A stretch of DNA of 64,000 bases from Commensalibacter oyaizuii (GCF_029953265.1 NZ_JASBAO010000001.1:1440001-1504000), one strand, 5' to 3'. Counted from the stretch's first letter, positions 17,530 through 27,359 are shown. Made by a program: numbers and translations. The notes: generated by a model not told the origin, from the letters alone.

Positions 17530-18483
17530 TTAACGCGAAAAAACATTTACAAATTGATCAATATCCTCAGGTTCCCCAATTGAGTAAACTTGACGATCAC
17601 GGGCGGTACGACGCATTAAATTTGATAATACCTTACCCGCACCAATTTCAAAGAAAATTTCAACGTCTTGATCAATCATTAACTGCATTGTTTCAGCCCA
17701 ACGCACAGGTGCCGTTACCTGCTGAACCAATAATTTTTCAATCTCTTTTGTATCTTGATAAGGTTTGGCTGTCACATTGGCAATCACTGGAAACTTCAAA
17801 GGCTGAATAGAAGTGTTTGACAATGCTTCTTGCATTTTTTGTGCTGCTGGTTGCATTAACGGACTATGAAATGGTGCTGACACTGCCAGTTTAATGGCTC
17901 TACGAATCCCCATTTCAGAGGCTAAAGCAATGGCACGATCAATAGCATCCAAATGCCCAGAAATAACGACTTGACCTGCACCATTATCGTTAGCAACTGC
18001 AACCATAGAATCGACTTTGCTACTTTGATCACAAATAATTTTGGCTTGGGCCATATCTGAACCTAATAACGCAGCCATTCCCCCTGTACCCTTTGGCAAT
18101 GAATTTTGCATGGCGTCACCACGCAACCGTAATAAAGACGCCGTCGTTGCAAAATTAAACACTCCAGCAGTACACAAAGCTGAATATTCACCCAAAGAAT
18201 GTCCAGCAGAACATTTTATGATTTTTGTTAAATCTAAATTAGCCTCTTTTTCTAAAACGCGAATTACTGCTATGGAATGCGCCATCAACGCTGGCTGAGT
18301 ATTTTGTGTTAACGTTAACTCGTCCTCAGGCCCTTCCATCATTAATTTAGAAAGGGGTTGCTTTAATGTCTCATCTAGCTCTTCAAAAACCTCACGAGCA
18401 ACAGGAAAAGCTTCGGCAAGCGCTTTTCCCATACCTACATATTGACTTCCCTGACCGGGGAAGAGAAATGCACAAACAGGCAT
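17530..18483 (-). CDS. fabD: Malonyl-CoA:ACP transacylase (FabD)
   Basis: A 317-residue transacylase that loads malonyl groups on ACP. LFPGQGSQYVGMG at the N-terminus, nucleophile Ser96 in GHSLGEYSAL, and catalytic His in APFHSPLM are all present. It heads the compact fabD-fabG unit; the DUF218 gene lies 74 bp upstream on the same strand. Confidence 0.97.
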   Translation of the reverse strand: MPVCAFLFPGQGSQYVGMGKALAEAFPVAREVFEELDETLKQPLSKLMMEGPEDELTLTQNTQPALMAHSIAVIRVLEKEANLDLTKIIKCSAGHSLGEYSALCTAGVFNFATTASLLRLRGDAMQNSLPKGTGGMAALLGSDMAQAKIICDQSSKVDSMVAVANDNGAGQVVISGHLDAIDRAIALASEMGIRRAIKLAVSAPFHSPLMQPAAQKMQEALSNTSIQPLKFPVIANVTAKPYQDTKEIEKLLVQQVTAPVRWAETMQLMIDQDVEIFFEIGAGKVLSNLMRRTARDRQVYSIGEPEDIDQFVNVFSR

Positions 18484-18557
18484 AAATCATTCCTACTATT
18501 AAAAATAAAACCATTAATAAATCAAAATAAAAAAAATTAATAGGATAAACGAACAGG

Positions 18558-19049
18558 TTAAAAAAATAGGCGAAAACTATCACATATAATTGCAGGAATT
18601 TCACGTAAACGCCAATACCAACATTTAATAAAAGAGCGCGAAGCTTTACCAACACTTCCCACGAGGCAAACGCGCCACCCCGATAAGAACATCAACCATC
18701 CGCATCGCGGTAAATGATAAGGGCTTGAAACCAATGTGACAGAATTTTGCTTTTGAACAAAATTTAATTGCTTTAGTAAGATGCTGCTCAAAATAACAGA
18801 TTCCACCGTATTCTTTGCTTGGTCTTCACAAATAATACGATCTTGATGAATACCAGCTTGCAGTAACAAGGTCTTCATAGCAGCAGCCTCGGTTAAACCT
18901 GCTTTGGGATTGCCACCCGTTACAATATACAAAGGATCCTTATATCGCATTCCATATTGTGTAGCTGCCTGAATTCTAGCAATTAATGCACAATGAGGTG
19001 TTGCATCTTTTTTTAATGCAGCCCCAAAAATTACAATAGGTTGCATCAT
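18558..19049 (-). CDS. DUF218 (YdcF/SanA/ElyC) family protein
   Basis: A 163-residue protein. IVIFGAALKKDATPH, YIVTGGNPKAGLTEAAAMK and the E(D)QAKNTVES segment, then LVSSPYHLPRC, are the conserved blocks of the DUF218 Rossmann-like family. Relatives such as SanA and ElyC affect envelope integrity; their chemistry is unresolved. There is no clear N-terminal membrane helix, unlike SanA. The start overlaps the upstream methyltransferase stop by one base (TAATG), so they are co-translated. Confidence 0.78.
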   Translation of the reverse strand: MMQPIVIFGAALKKDATPHCALIARIQAATQYGMRYKDPLYIVTGGNPKAGLTEAAAMKTLLLQAGIHQDRIICEDQAKNTVESVILSSILLKQLNFVQKQNSVTLVSSPYHLPRCGWLMFLSGWRVCLVGSVGKASRSFIKCWYWRLREIPAIICDSFRLFF

Positions 19050-20299
19050 TAAGAGGATCGAACAAACACCTGATTAATGCTTTGTAAAGAATCAAATGTT
19101 TCCTTCCACATTGGAATAATTTTCTCCTCTGGCACACCACGCTTTTTTACAATATCAATAATTTCACCTAATGATCGTTGACCATCAATTAACCCAAGGA
19201 ATCCCCTTGCTTGTGCAGGCAGAGGTATCATCACGGTTAACATACCAAAAGAAAAGGGTAATAAATTAGAAGGTAAAATTTGTCCGACTAAAACCTCACC
19301 TGGCATTTCTCGCATAAAGGGAATACTATCCATAGCATACGGATCTGCCATGGAAAAATCATCCTCAGCCTTACGCACATAAGCAACATGCGTTGCCATA
19401 TTGCCTGCCAATCCTTCTGCGACAACGGCCTGACATCGATAATCTAATTGATCTATTTTTTCACGAATCTTAGGATCAGCAATTAAATATTTTGGATTAT
19501 AACGCGCGGGTTCTATCAAAGCATTTACTTTAAATCCAACCTGATCCAGCAAATTCCAAAACGCATCAATAGTATAAGCCTGATCTCTTGGGTTTAATAA
19601 CAAATCGTATAATCCAGCATCGCCACCCGTTAAATGATCACCGAAATTTTTATTATAATGCAACCATGCGGTCTTGGGTAAATGGCGCATTACTCGCTTT
19701 GCAACATCCAATCGTTTGGCTGGCACGTCATGAATGGGCGCAAGATAGGACAGGGCATCCTGTAGCATATAAACCCCTGTACGACCGTGGGGGGCATAAA
19801 CCATCAATCCGATTCCTCCCCCTGTTTTTAACGCCCCTTTTAATATGCCCAGTGCATGGGCGGGATCAGGCAAATGATGTAAAACGCCACAACAATCAAT
19901 ATAATCAAACTGTCCCAAGTCCAAGTTAGGTAAATCCAAAATGGACCCTTGAATATAACTTAGATTGGTAAGATTTCTGACCTTAGCACGTTCTTGAACA
20001 ACGGTTAAAACCGCACCAGCACGATCCAGGCAAACGACCTCGCCCGAACGGTTGCGACGCGCCATTTGCTGGGCAATCATGATTGCTGCATCCCCAGTCC
20101 CGCATCCAGCAACCAAAACGCGTAAGGGTTGTTCAGAAGATCGCTTGCCACCGAAAACCCAATAATCAATCTCATTTAAATGACTTGGACTACCAATAAA
20201 TAACCGTTTTTTTTCATCCTGAGGATTACGTTCAGGATAAGGGTATGCCTCGTATTGTTGGGAAAGGCTAATATCTCGTGGATCTTTTTTTTGTGTCAT
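19049..20299 (-). CDS. Class I SAM-dependent methyltransferase with C-terminal extension
   Basis: A 416-residue protein. Residues 60-180 hold a Rossmann methyltransferase: VLVAGCGTGDAA (motif I), VVCLDRAG, YIQGSILDLP and DYIDCCGVLHHLPDP. The last ~200 residues lack recognisable motifs but include a segment like the short winged-helix or PqqD-like tails on some methyltransferases. Its ATG abuts the stop of the OpuAC-like gene (TAAATG). The substrate is unknown. Its place upstream of fabD and next to a diiron protein suggests fatty acid or lipid modification, which is inference only. Confidence 0.8.
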   Translation of the reverse strand: MTQKKDPRDISLSQQYEAYPYPERNPQDEKKRLFIGSPSHLNEIDYWVFGGKRSSEQPLRVLVAGCGTGDAAIMIAQQMARRNRSGEVVCLDRAGAVLTVVQERAKVRNLTNLSYIQGSILDLPNLDLGQFDYIDCCGVLHHLPDPAHALGILKGALKTGGGIGLMVYAPHGRTGVYMLQDALSYLAPIHDVPAKRLDVAKRVMRHLPKTAWLHYNKNFGDHLTGGDAGLYDLLLNPRDQAYTIDAFWNLLDQVGFKVNALIEPARYNPKYLIADPKIREKIDQLDYRCQAVVAEGLAGNMATHVAYVRKAEDDFSMADPYAMDSIPFMREMPGEVLVGQILPSNLLPFSFGMLTVMIPLPAQARGFLGLIDGQRSLGEIIDIVKKRGVPEEKIIPMWKETFDSLQSINQVFVRSS

Positions 20300-21076
20300 T
20301 TATGCTCTTACTACCAATTTACCACGTTGCCACTCTTCCGCGGCCTCGTGTGCATCCATGCCGTTAACACGTACGGCATGTTCCATTAACTTTACAACCT
20401 GATTTCCCAGTGTCATTTCTGCCAGTTCGTCAATCAAATCTGATCCTAATACCGAAACAATTCGATCTCGAATTAAAATAGTCGCTCTTTGTTCACTATT
20501 GACCATGGCCTTGGGATCTTGCAAGGAATAAAGCCTTTGATCATCATCTAGAAAACTAGGGTGATATCCAATGATGATCTTGCCCTCTTGAGACTGCAAA
20601 ATTTGCTGATAACGTTTAAAAGCCGCTTCATCAGCAACGGGAATCAAACTATAGCCAGACTCTAATAATCCGTAAGCAACAAAAATCTCCTGAACTTTTT
20701 CATATAGGGTTGCAGGAACTTCAACATTACGATGAATAGAATCAACGGATTTTAAATGATCAATAGAGCTTATTTCAGATTGAAATTGAACAGGTAAAGC
20801 GAAAAACAAAGTGGGATGATACAATGTACCGATGGATTTCATTAAAGGAAAATCATTTATTAAGCTGTTATGAACATCTGGCAACCATAACGTGGTAAAA
20901 ATATCGATTTCCCCAGCTTTCAGTTCTTGAATCAAAGCTGCCTTTTCACCTGTGATAAACTCAATATCAAAAATATCATGAGCTTCTAAAACCCGCAAAA
21001 CTGCGGCAGCTGTTGCCTCGTGCAGTACTGTATCAAAAAAACCTAATTTCAAACTTTTTATACTTATGCTCTTCAT
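20300..21076 (-). CDS. OpuAC-like (glycine-betaine type) substrate-binding protein lacking a signal peptide
   Basis: A 258-residue protein. SLKLGFFDTVLHEATAAAVL, GEKAALIQELKAGEIDIFTTLWLPD and the later VKLMEHAVRVNGMDAHEAAEEW tail match the ProX/OpuAC periplasmic binding fold. The N-terminus (KSISIKSLKL) is hydrophilic and runs straight into strand 1, with no signal peptide or lipobox. No transporter permease or ATPase gene is adjacent. It may therefore be a cytoplasmic ligand-binding protein, possibly supplying or sensing a quaternary amine for the adjacent methyltransferase. This is inference. Confidence 0.72.
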   Translation of the reverse strand: MKSISIKSLKLGFFDTVLHEATAAAVLRVLEAHDIFDIEFITGEKAALIQELKAGEIDIFTTLWLPDVHNSLINDFPLMKSIGTLYHPTLFFALPVQFQSEISSIDHLKSVDSIHRNVEVPATLYEKVQEIFVAYGLLESGYSLIPVADEAAFKRYQQILQSQEGKIIIGYHPSFLDDDQRLYSLQDPKAMVNSEQRATILIRDRIVSVLGSDLIDELAEMTLGNQVVKLMEHAVRVNGMDAHEAAEEWQRGKLVVRA

Positions 21077-21118
21077 ACTTTACCCGTCATTACTGTTTTT
21101 TAATACATCTGCTATTAA

Positions 21119-21943
21119 TCATAAATTAACTACTTGTTTAGCATAAGATTTCTGCTGTTTTTTTATAAGCGTCATCCCTAATCCTGCCAGACGATCCTGC
21201 CACTTGGTAGAGGGCATCCAACCAATCGTCTTAAATGCCATATTTACCACTCGAACCACGTGATGACGCTGATATAAAGGCATAGCTTTGACCATATATA
21301 ATGCTATACACCGTTTATGATTATAAGGCATCCCTTCTGGCTCGTTTGTAATATGATAAGCGGACGCCAATTCATCATCCTGACTTTCAATAATACGACC
21401 AAGAGCAATTTTAGCACGCTGCCATTTAGAGAGATTATCCTTCTCTAAATATTTTTTCATTCCGTCGTAAAATAATTTAAAATGACGGAATTCATCCCCA
21501 GCAATACGACGGCAAATATCTTTTAATACTGGTTCTTTTACGTAATCAGCCAAAGCACTGTAATATGAAGATGTTCCAACTTCTACCATGGCCCTTGCGA
21601 TAAATTCTCCAGCCTGCGAACCACGAATGGAATTTTGAGCATCCATATCGATTTTATAAAAATTCCTAAATCGTTCAAATGAATCTTTATAATCCCAATT
21701 TGGATCTGCAAGCATTCCCCAACGACCTAATGCCTCGCCATGCTGTACTTCTTCGTTTTCCCAATCCTGAAAAAGTTTCTTCATTTCAGGGTCATCAGCA
21801 AAAATATTATTGAGATATACAGTATAATCAACACTGTTACGCTCGACAACCGATGCAGCTTTGATTAAAGGTAACACTTCCTGATCAATAAGAGAAGGAT
21901 CAAACTGATCCCATTTGATCTGCTCAATATCCCAATGCTTCAT
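21119..21943 (-). CDS. Ferritin-like diiron protein (acyl-ACP-desaturase-like)
   Basis: A 274-residue protein with a complete diiron ligand pattern of the ferritin-like fold: Glu35, EEVQH (Glu65, His68), Glu121 and DEFRH (Glu151, His154), each on a predicted helix. Two E-x-x-H pairs at this spacing are typical of acyl-ACP desaturases, rubrerythrin-like oxidases and AurF-type oxygenases. No rubredoxin domain is present. It is co-directional with a methyltransferase and fab genes, so an oxidation of acyl-ACP or another lipid is plausible. Ribosome site AAGG precedes the ATG. Confidence 0.75.
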   Translation of the reverse strand: MKHWDIEQIKWDQFDPSLIDQEVLPLIKAASVVERNSVDYTVYLNNIFADDPEMKKLFQDWENEEVQHGEALGRWGMLADPNWDYKDSFERFRNFYKIDMDAQNSIRGSQAGEFIARAMVEVGTSSYYSALADYVKEPVLKDICRRIAGDEFRHFKLFYDGMKKYLEKDNLSKWQRAKIALGRIIESQDDELASAYHITNEPEGMPYNHKRCIALYMVKAMPLYQRHHVVRVVNMAFKTIGWMPSTKWQDRLAGLGMTLIKKQQKSYAKQVVNL

Positions 21944-22026
21944 AATTACATACCTTAAAAAAACACTTTTAATTATATTTAATTCAAAAATCAGTGATTA
22001 TGAAGAAGATTATATAAAAAAATAGT

Positions 22027-23028
22027 TTAGAATTGATGTGCTGTTGTAAAACACATATCAACAAGATCAGAGGAAACCTTGCCGCGATCCCATTTCGGAT
22101 TTCTGTCTTTATCAATTACACTGGCTCTGACACCTTCTATAAAATCAGGACGAGCGATTAAATGGCTGATCAAATTCAAATCCTGTTGTAAAACTTCGCC
22201 CAAATCGCGCAGTTTGCGATGCCAAGCCTTGTAAGTAATCCATAAAGAAAAGGGACATGCGGCTTGCATTGCCTGCATATCTGTTTTTGCCCAATTAAAA
22301 TTACATGTCTCTAAATTCGTTATAATTGTCTCTATATCTGGGGAATCATAGACCTGTTTAACTTCTTGTAAAAACTGCGGGTCAAACTGTAAATCACGCT
22401 TATAGGGTTGTAATAATTCCTCTGGATTGGCAGTTTCAAGTTGCGATATTAATGCTTCTATTTCAATAGAAGGAACAATATAATCAGCAAATCCCAGTCG
22501 AATAGCATCTTCTGCTTGAAAGCGTAATCCTGTTAACATCGCCCTTAGTCCAGTATAACCTGGGGCTTTACCAAACAATAAATTACTGCCAGCATCTGGG
22601 GTTAATCCAATCATTACCTCTGGCATCGCTAAAACTGATCGTTCGGTAACGATGCGATACGGGACAAACGCACCAAGACCAATCCCACCCCCCATTGTAA
22701 TGCCATCCATCACGCTGACCACAGACTTGGGGTAATGTGCAACGTAATTTACCAGCTCGTAATTATGTTTAAATATGCCTATGGCTTGTTCGTAATCACC
22801 CTGTTTTAAAAATGTGGTGATTTGTCGAATATCTCCACCTGCACAAAATGCTTTCGGCTGACTACTATTTATAATAATTACTTTAATATGTTCTGCGATC
22901 TTCCAGCATTCTAATTGATCTATAATTTCACGTTGCAACACACCATCAATCGCATTTAATGCCTGTGGGCGGTTTAATGTTAATATACCTAATTGTCCCT
23001 TTTCCTGAGCAATAATCCAACGTTTCAT
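22027..23028 (-). CDS. Enoyl-CoA hydratase/isomerase family, 3-hydroxyisobutyryl-CoA hydrolase-like
   Basis: A 333-residue crotonase-fold protein. FCAGGDIRQ forms the first oxyanion-hole strand, GGGIGLGAF the second, and MPEVMIGLTPDAGSN resembles the MPE-x-x-IG-x-x-PD signature of 3-hydroxyisobutyryl-CoA hydrolases rather than plain enoyl-CoA hydratases. Length above 330 also fits that subgroup. It would act in valine breakdown. No other valine-catabolic genes are adjacent, so the assignment stays at subfamily level. Confidence 0.8.
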   Translation of the reverse strand: MKRWIIAQEKGQLGILTLNRPQALNAIDGVLQREIIDQLECWKIAEHIKVIIINSSQPKAFCAGGDIRQITTFLKQGDYEQAIGIFKHNYELVNYVAHYPKSVVSVMDGITMGGGIGLGAFVPYRIVTERSVLAMPEVMIGLTPDAGSNLLFGKAPGYTGLRAMLTGLRFQAEDAIRLGFADYIVPSIEIEALISQLETANPEELLQPYKRDLQFDPQFLQEVKQVYDSPDIETIITNLETCNFNWAKTDMQAMQAACPFSLWITYKAWHRKLRDLGEVLQQDLNLISHLIARPDFIEGVRASVIDKDRNPKWDRGKVSSDLVDMCFTTAHQF

Positions 23029-23148
23029 TTAACACCTTTTTTATTTCGTCATAGTTTATTATTAACCATACAGGACATGGTTTTCTATATTCCATATAAA
23101 AGATGAATTTTATATTCACTTTATTTTGCATTATTTTTTTTATATAAA

Positions 23149-23177
23149 CTGACAGTAAAATACCTTAAAGATAATAT
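23149..23177 (+). promoter_or_regulatory. bioB: Candidate bioB promoter
   Basis: CTGACA and TAATAT with a 17-base spacer lie 37 bases upstream of the bioB ATG, a good sigma-70-like match. No clear BirA or BioR operator palindrome was found around it. Confidence 0.4.
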
Positions 23178-23213
23178 GCGTTATTTTATTTTCTTAATTT
23201 CAAGGACCTTTGC

Positions 23214-24227
23214 ATGCTTGCCCACAAGATTGACTCTGTTTTACCTCCTTTGGAACAGGCGTTTCCTATTCGTCACGATTGGACAAAAGAAGAAATTGCT
23301 GCCCTATTTGCCCTTCCCATGCCAGAATTAATGTTCAAAGCACAATTAGCGCACAGAACTTATTTTGATCCAACCCAGATTCAAGTGGCAACATTGCTGT
23401 CAATCAAGAGTGGAGGCTGTCCAGAGGACTGTGCCTATTGCCCACAAAGTGCAAAACATGCTGAAAAAATTAAAGCCGATCGCTTAATGGCCGTTGACGA
23501 AGTTTTAAAAAGAGCCAAGGCAGCCAAAGAAGAAGGGGCAACACGCTTTTGTATGGGGGCTGCATGGCGTTCGCCCAAGGATCACGATTTAGAAACCGTT
23601 TGTGCCATGATTGAAGGGGTCAAAAATCTTGGTCTTGAAACCTGTGTAACCTTGGGCATGCTAAATCTGGAACAAACATTAAAATTAAAGCAAGCTGGGC
23701 TTGATTACTATAATCATAACCTTGATACATCTGAAGAACATTACGAGAAAATTATTTCAACACGCACATACCAAGATCGCTTGGACACGCTGGCATTTGT
23801 GCGTGATGCTGGTATTAAAGTATGCTGTGGCGGGATTTTAGGCATGAACGAGCAAGAAATCGACCGTGCCAATATGATTAAAACCCTTGCAAACCTTCCC
23901 AAACACCCAGAAAGTGTTCCCATTAATTTATTAATCCGCGTTAAGGGTACCCCGTTAGAAGATGCACAACCCATTGATCCTATGGATTTTATACGCACAA
24001 TTGCTGTGACACGCATTACCATGCCACAAAGTTATGTTCGCCTTGCTGCTGGCAGAACAGAAATGAGCGCTGAAATGCAAACCTTGTGTTATTTGGCAGG
24101 GGTCAATTCTATTTTCTTAGGGGAAAGATTGTTAACGTGTCCAAATCCTGAAAAAAGCAGCGATTTGACCCTATTTAACAAATTAGGGCTCAAAATTGCT
24201 TCCAAAACTGTTGAAGCCTCTGCTTAA
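23214..24227 (+). CDS. bioB: Biotin synthase
   Basis: A 337-residue radical SAM enzyme that inserts sulfur into dethiobiotin. The 4Fe-4S ligands Cys69, Cys73 and Cys76 are in [22 protein letters not shown] and the RVKGTPLED region complete the family pattern. Start is ATG with AAGGA about 8 bases upstream. No bioA, bioD or bioF is in the window, so it is a lone gene. Confidence 0.96.
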   Translation: MLAHKIDSVLPPLEQAFPIRHDWTKEEIAALFALPMPELMFKAQLAHRTYFDPTQIQVATLLSIKSGGCPEDCAYCPQSAKHAEKIKADRLMAVDEVLKRAKAAKEEGATRFCMGAAWRSPKDHDLETVCAMIEGVKNLGLETCVTLGMLNLEQTLKLKQAGLDYYNHNLDTSEEHYEKIISTRTYQDRLDTLAFVRDAGIKVCCGGILGMNEQEIDRANMIKTLANLPKHPESVPINLLIRVKGTPLEDAQPIDPMDFIRTIAVTRITMPQSYVRLAAGRTEMSAEMQTLCYLAGVNSIFLGERLLTCPNPEKSSDLTLFNKLGLKIASKTVEASA

Positions 24228-24236
24228 TCTTTTTAC

Positions 24237-24262
24237 AACGGGTCTAATATCAAAGACCCGTT
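24237..24262 (+). terminator. Hairpin after bioB
   Basis: A perfect 9-bp stem (AACGGGTCT with AGACCCGTT) with an 8-base loop begins 9 bases after the bioB stop. No T tract follows, so it may be an mRNA-stabilising hairpin or a non-classical terminator. Confidence 0.4.
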
Positions 24263-24542
24263 GCTGCCCTGTACAAATAACGATTATGTCTACTTTATAT
24301 ATTAATAATAATAACCGTTGAAATTATTCAACTTCGGTTCATTGTGTTTTCATTTATAAATGATCTAATAATAAGCAAGAAAGATCCGTTTTTATATTTC
24401 TTGAGACAAATTGATAAATTCACTTTGTTAAGTGTCAACTAATATCACAATATTGAACTGGTCTTCACCTTGATCATGCTTTTATTAAGAAAATAAACGT
24501 TATCATCAAAATAACGCCTATTTTAATTACACAACATTATTT
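24263..24542. other. AT-rich intergenic region between convergent bioB and a periplasmic protein gene
   Basis: With the bioB hairpin this makes the longest gene-free stretch of the window (24228-24542). No open frame, tRNA or repeat is visible. Only a weak 6-bp hairpin near the right end (listed separately) stands out. Confidence 0.6.
24498..24516 (-). terminator. Weak hairpin downstream of the periplasmic protein gene
   Basis: A 6-bp stem CGTTAT/ATAACG with a 7-base loop, followed on the minus strand by T-rich sequence. It is a possible terminator for the leftward gene at 24543-25025. Confidence 0.28.
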
Positions 24543-25025
24543 TTACATGAAATTATTAATACCAATAATTTTAATAAGTTTTTTCTCCTTGCCGTGACGA
24601 GACTGATCTGGGAGAACATTTGCAAACCATATTTCTCCATTTCCAAAAGCCATACCTCGATAAGTTGCTAACATATTTTCAAATTTTTGTTGAGAGACGA
24701 TATATTCAATTTTGGGCGTAATAATCGCATCATAATTTTTGATAAATTGCGCCTTTGTTTTTATCGAAACTTGTTTCCCGTCCAACTGTACAATTAATGG
24801 ATATTTTATCAAATTAGCAATCTTGGTTTTGTCTTTTTGAGCAATATACTCTTTCAAAATCTTAAAAAAAGCACGATATTCGTCGTGACTACCATATAAC
24901 TGATCCAACTTTGCGTTAATTTGCTGGTCACTGACCTGTACATTATCTTCAGCAAATACATTCGTATTATACAAAACAGATCCAATAAACAAAAAAAGAC
25001 CTGTTAAAATATATTTACACTTCAT
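24543..25025 (-). CDS. Uncharacterised exported protein
   Basis: A 160-residue protein with a clear signal peptide (KCKYILTG, hydrophobic core, cleavage near VFA-ED). The mature part is alpha/beta with a YPLIVQLDGK and TKAQFIKNYD segment and a later GMAFGNGEIWFA strand, a pattern like NTF2-like cone folds. I do not recognise a named family. It lies 18 bp after copA on the same strand, so it may be co-transcribed with the copper pump. The mature protein has no Cys, no Met-rich motif and few His, so copper binding is not evident. Confidence 0.75.
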   Translation of the reverse strand: MKCKYILTGLFLFIGSVLYNTNVFAEDNVQVSDQQINAKLDQLYGSHDEYRAFFKILKEYIAQKDKTKIANLIKYPLIVQLDGKQVSIKTKAQFIKNYDAIITPKIEYIVSQQKFENMLATYRGMAFGNGEIWFANVLPDQSRHGKEKKLIKIIGINNFM

Positions 25026-25043
25026 TTTTGTTCCCTCTTAATC

Positions 25044-27275
25044 CTAGATATTGGCTTTCCAACGTAAAAGACGTAAAGCATTCATGACAACACAAACGCT
25101 ACTTAATGCCATTGCTCCACCTGCGATTGCTGGGCTTAATAATCCACAAACAGCTAATGGAATGCCAATCACATTATAGATAAACGCCCAAAATAAACCT
25201 TCTTTGATCCGTTGATGCGTCTTTTGTGCGATATCAATTGTTGCAACCACCAATCCCGGATGATTGCGCATTAAAACAACCCCAGCGACTTCGGCAGCGA
25301 CATCTGTTCCTTCACCGATCGCAATTCCTAAATCGGCTGCGGCTAATGCAGGGGCATCATTAATACCATCCCCTACCATTGCAACCTTACAAGTTTTATC
25401 CTTTTCTTTGCTAATTTCAACTATAATACGTTGTTTATCTTCAGGACTTAAATTAGCATGAACTTCTTTGATACCTAAAATATCAGCAACTTTTTGTGCC
25501 GCTTGGGCATTATCACCTGTTAAAATAACAGGGGAAATATGCTTTGCTTTTAATTGAATAATAGCCTCTTTAGCACCCTCGCGAATGTGATCTTCAAAAG
25601 CAATAACCCCCAGTAATTCATAATATTGTGCATTGTTATACCGCACCAACCATGATAGGGTTGCGTCCAAAGCATCAGAAGATAACGCCTCGATATCTAA
25701 TCCTAAAGCTGCCACCATCGCCGCATTTCCAAAGAAAAATTGTTGACCATCAATTTTCCCTGTAATTCCACGGCCTTGGTCTTTAATGACACGAAAGGCT
25801 TCTGGATCATTTAAAGATATTTGTTCTTGCTTGGCTTGTATAAGTAACGCCTTAGATAAAGGATGTTCGCTGGCTAGCGATAAACTTGCCGTCCAATACA
25901 AAACTTGTTTTTTATCAATACCAGCCTTGGGGACAATAGATATAACCGACAATCGACCTTGTGACAGCGTACCTGTTTTATCAAATCCGACAGCTTGGAT
26001 ATGTGTCGCACGTTCCAAGGATTCCGCATCACGAATTAGAATACCTGCCCTTGCAGCAGCCCCACAGCCCGTTGCCAACGCAGTCGGCGTGGCAAGACCC
26101 AATGCACATGGACATGCAATCACAAGTACCGCAGCCCCATGCAATAATCCTTCAACCAATAATCCATATTCCAACCACCACCATAAAAATGTACCGAATG
26201 CAACTATAATCACAATTGGTACAAATACCGCGCTTATTCGATCCACTAACTTTTGAATAGGAGCTTTAGAAGCTTGGGCACTTTCAACCAGTCTTACAAT
26301 CGCAGCTAAGCGAGTCTCTTGCCCTGTTTTTTCAACTTGAATTAACAAACGACCATTTTCATTTAATGAACCACCTGTAACCCGATCGCCAATTTTTTTC
26401 TCGATCGGAATGGCTTCACCAGTTAACATCGATTCATCGACAGCACTTTCCCCTTGGGTAATTACCCCGTCACATGGAACACGTTCACCAGGACGAACCA
26501 CCACAATATCCCCAACTTTTATCTGCTCATTAGGGATTACCACCTCTGTTCCATCAACCCATTTGCATACTGTATTAGGTCTTAGTGCTTGTAATGCACG
26601 AATAGAGGATGCAGCTTTGTGGCGCGCACGTTTTTCCAACCAATGCCCAAACAAAATAAACGTGATAATTAACGCAGAACTCTCATAGTACAAATGTGGT
26701 TCAGAGGTCGACCCATCGGAAAGTAAAAAGTTAACAAGTAAAACCGTACTTAATATCCACGCAGCACTGGAGCCCAGTGCCACCAATAAATCCATATTAC
26801 CTGTGCCTGCTTTAATGGCACGAAACCCCGCCACGTAAAAATGACGACCCAGCCAAAATTGCACAGGTGTTGCCAACAAAAATTGCAACCATCCTGGCAG
26901 CATCCATTGATGGTGAATGCTGCCCGTAATCATTGAAATTACTAATGGCGCAGATAACAAAGCAGCAATGACCCATGCCCACATATCTTTTTGTGCAGTA
27001 TCTTCTGCATTAACTTGGTCTTGTTGCTTGGGATTAATCCATGATGCGTTATATCCCCCTTTTCCCACCATATCTTCGATAACTGCAATTTTTTTTTGCA
27101 TATCAATTTCTGACACAAAGGTCACTCTGGCAGTTTCCAAAGTTAAATTCACACTGACATCTTCGACCCCATCAACTCGTTTAATGATTTTTTCTACACG
27201 CCTTACACAAGAGGCACATGTCATATTGCCAATGGTAAAATCAGCAGTTGTTAAAGCGGAAGATTCATTAGACAT
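25044..27275 (-). CDS. copA: Copper-translocating P1B-type ATPase
   Basis: A 743-residue pump that exports Cu(I). One heavy-metal-binding domain at the N-terminus has GNMTCASC (Cys20, Cys23). The transmembrane CPCALGLATP marks the copper subgroup. DKTGTLSQG holds the phosphorylated Asp, SLASEHPLSKA the HP motif, and GDGINDAPALAAADLG the hinge. The C-terminal helices end in LRLLRWKANI. It is divergent from a copZ-like chaperone gene with 84 bp between start codons, a common pairing. No CueR or CsoR regulator gene is in the window. Confidence 0.96.
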   Translation of the reverse strand: MSNESSALTTADFTIGNMTCASCVRRVEKIIKRVDGVEDVSVNLTLETARVTFVSEIDMQKKIAVIEDMVGKGGYNASWINPKQQDQVNAEDTAQKDMWAWVIAALLSAPLVISMITGSIHHQWMLPGWLQFLLATPVQFWLGRHFYVAGFRAIKAGTGNMDLLVALGSSAAWILSTVLLVNFLLSDGSTSEPHLYYESSALIITFILFGHWLEKRARHKAASSIRALQALRPNTVCKWVDGTEVVIPNEQIKVGDIVVVRPGERVPCDGVITQGESAVDESMLTGEAIPIEKKIGDRVTGGSLNENGRLLIQVEKTGQETRLAAIVRLVESAQASKAPIQKLVDRISAVFVPIVIIVAFGTFLWWWLEYGLLVEGLLHGAAVLVIACPCALGLATPTALATGCGAAARAGILIRDAESLERATHIQAVGFDKTGTLSQGRLSVISIVPKAGIDKKQVLYWTASLSLASEHPLSKALLIQAKQEQISLNDPEAFRVIKDQGRGITGKIDGQQFFFGNAAMVAALGLDIEALSSDALDATLSWLVRYNNAQYYELLGVIAFEDHIREGAKEAIIQLKAKHISPVILTGDNAQAAQKVADILGIKEVHANLSPEDKQRIIVEISKEKDKTCKVAMVGDGINDAPALAAADLGIAIGEGTDVAAEVAGVVLMRNHPGLVVATIDIAQKTHQRIKEGLFWAFIYNVIGIPLAVCGLLSPAIAGGAMALSSVCVVMNALRLLRWKANI

Positions 27276-27359
27276 CTTTACTTCATCCTGTTTTTATAGC
27301 CTAATATAAAAATAAGTATTGTTATCGTATATTGTGATTAGCTAACGGAGTTGCAAACT

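Noticed and set aside
19588-19929. Open frame of 113 codons antisense to the methyltransferase
   Set aside because: Covered by methyltransferase motif I to III on the other strand; no independent support.
25786-26256. Open frame of 156 codons antisense to copA
   Set aside because: It lies wholly within the strongly conserved P-type ATPase gene, has no known motif and reflects codon bias of the opposite strand.
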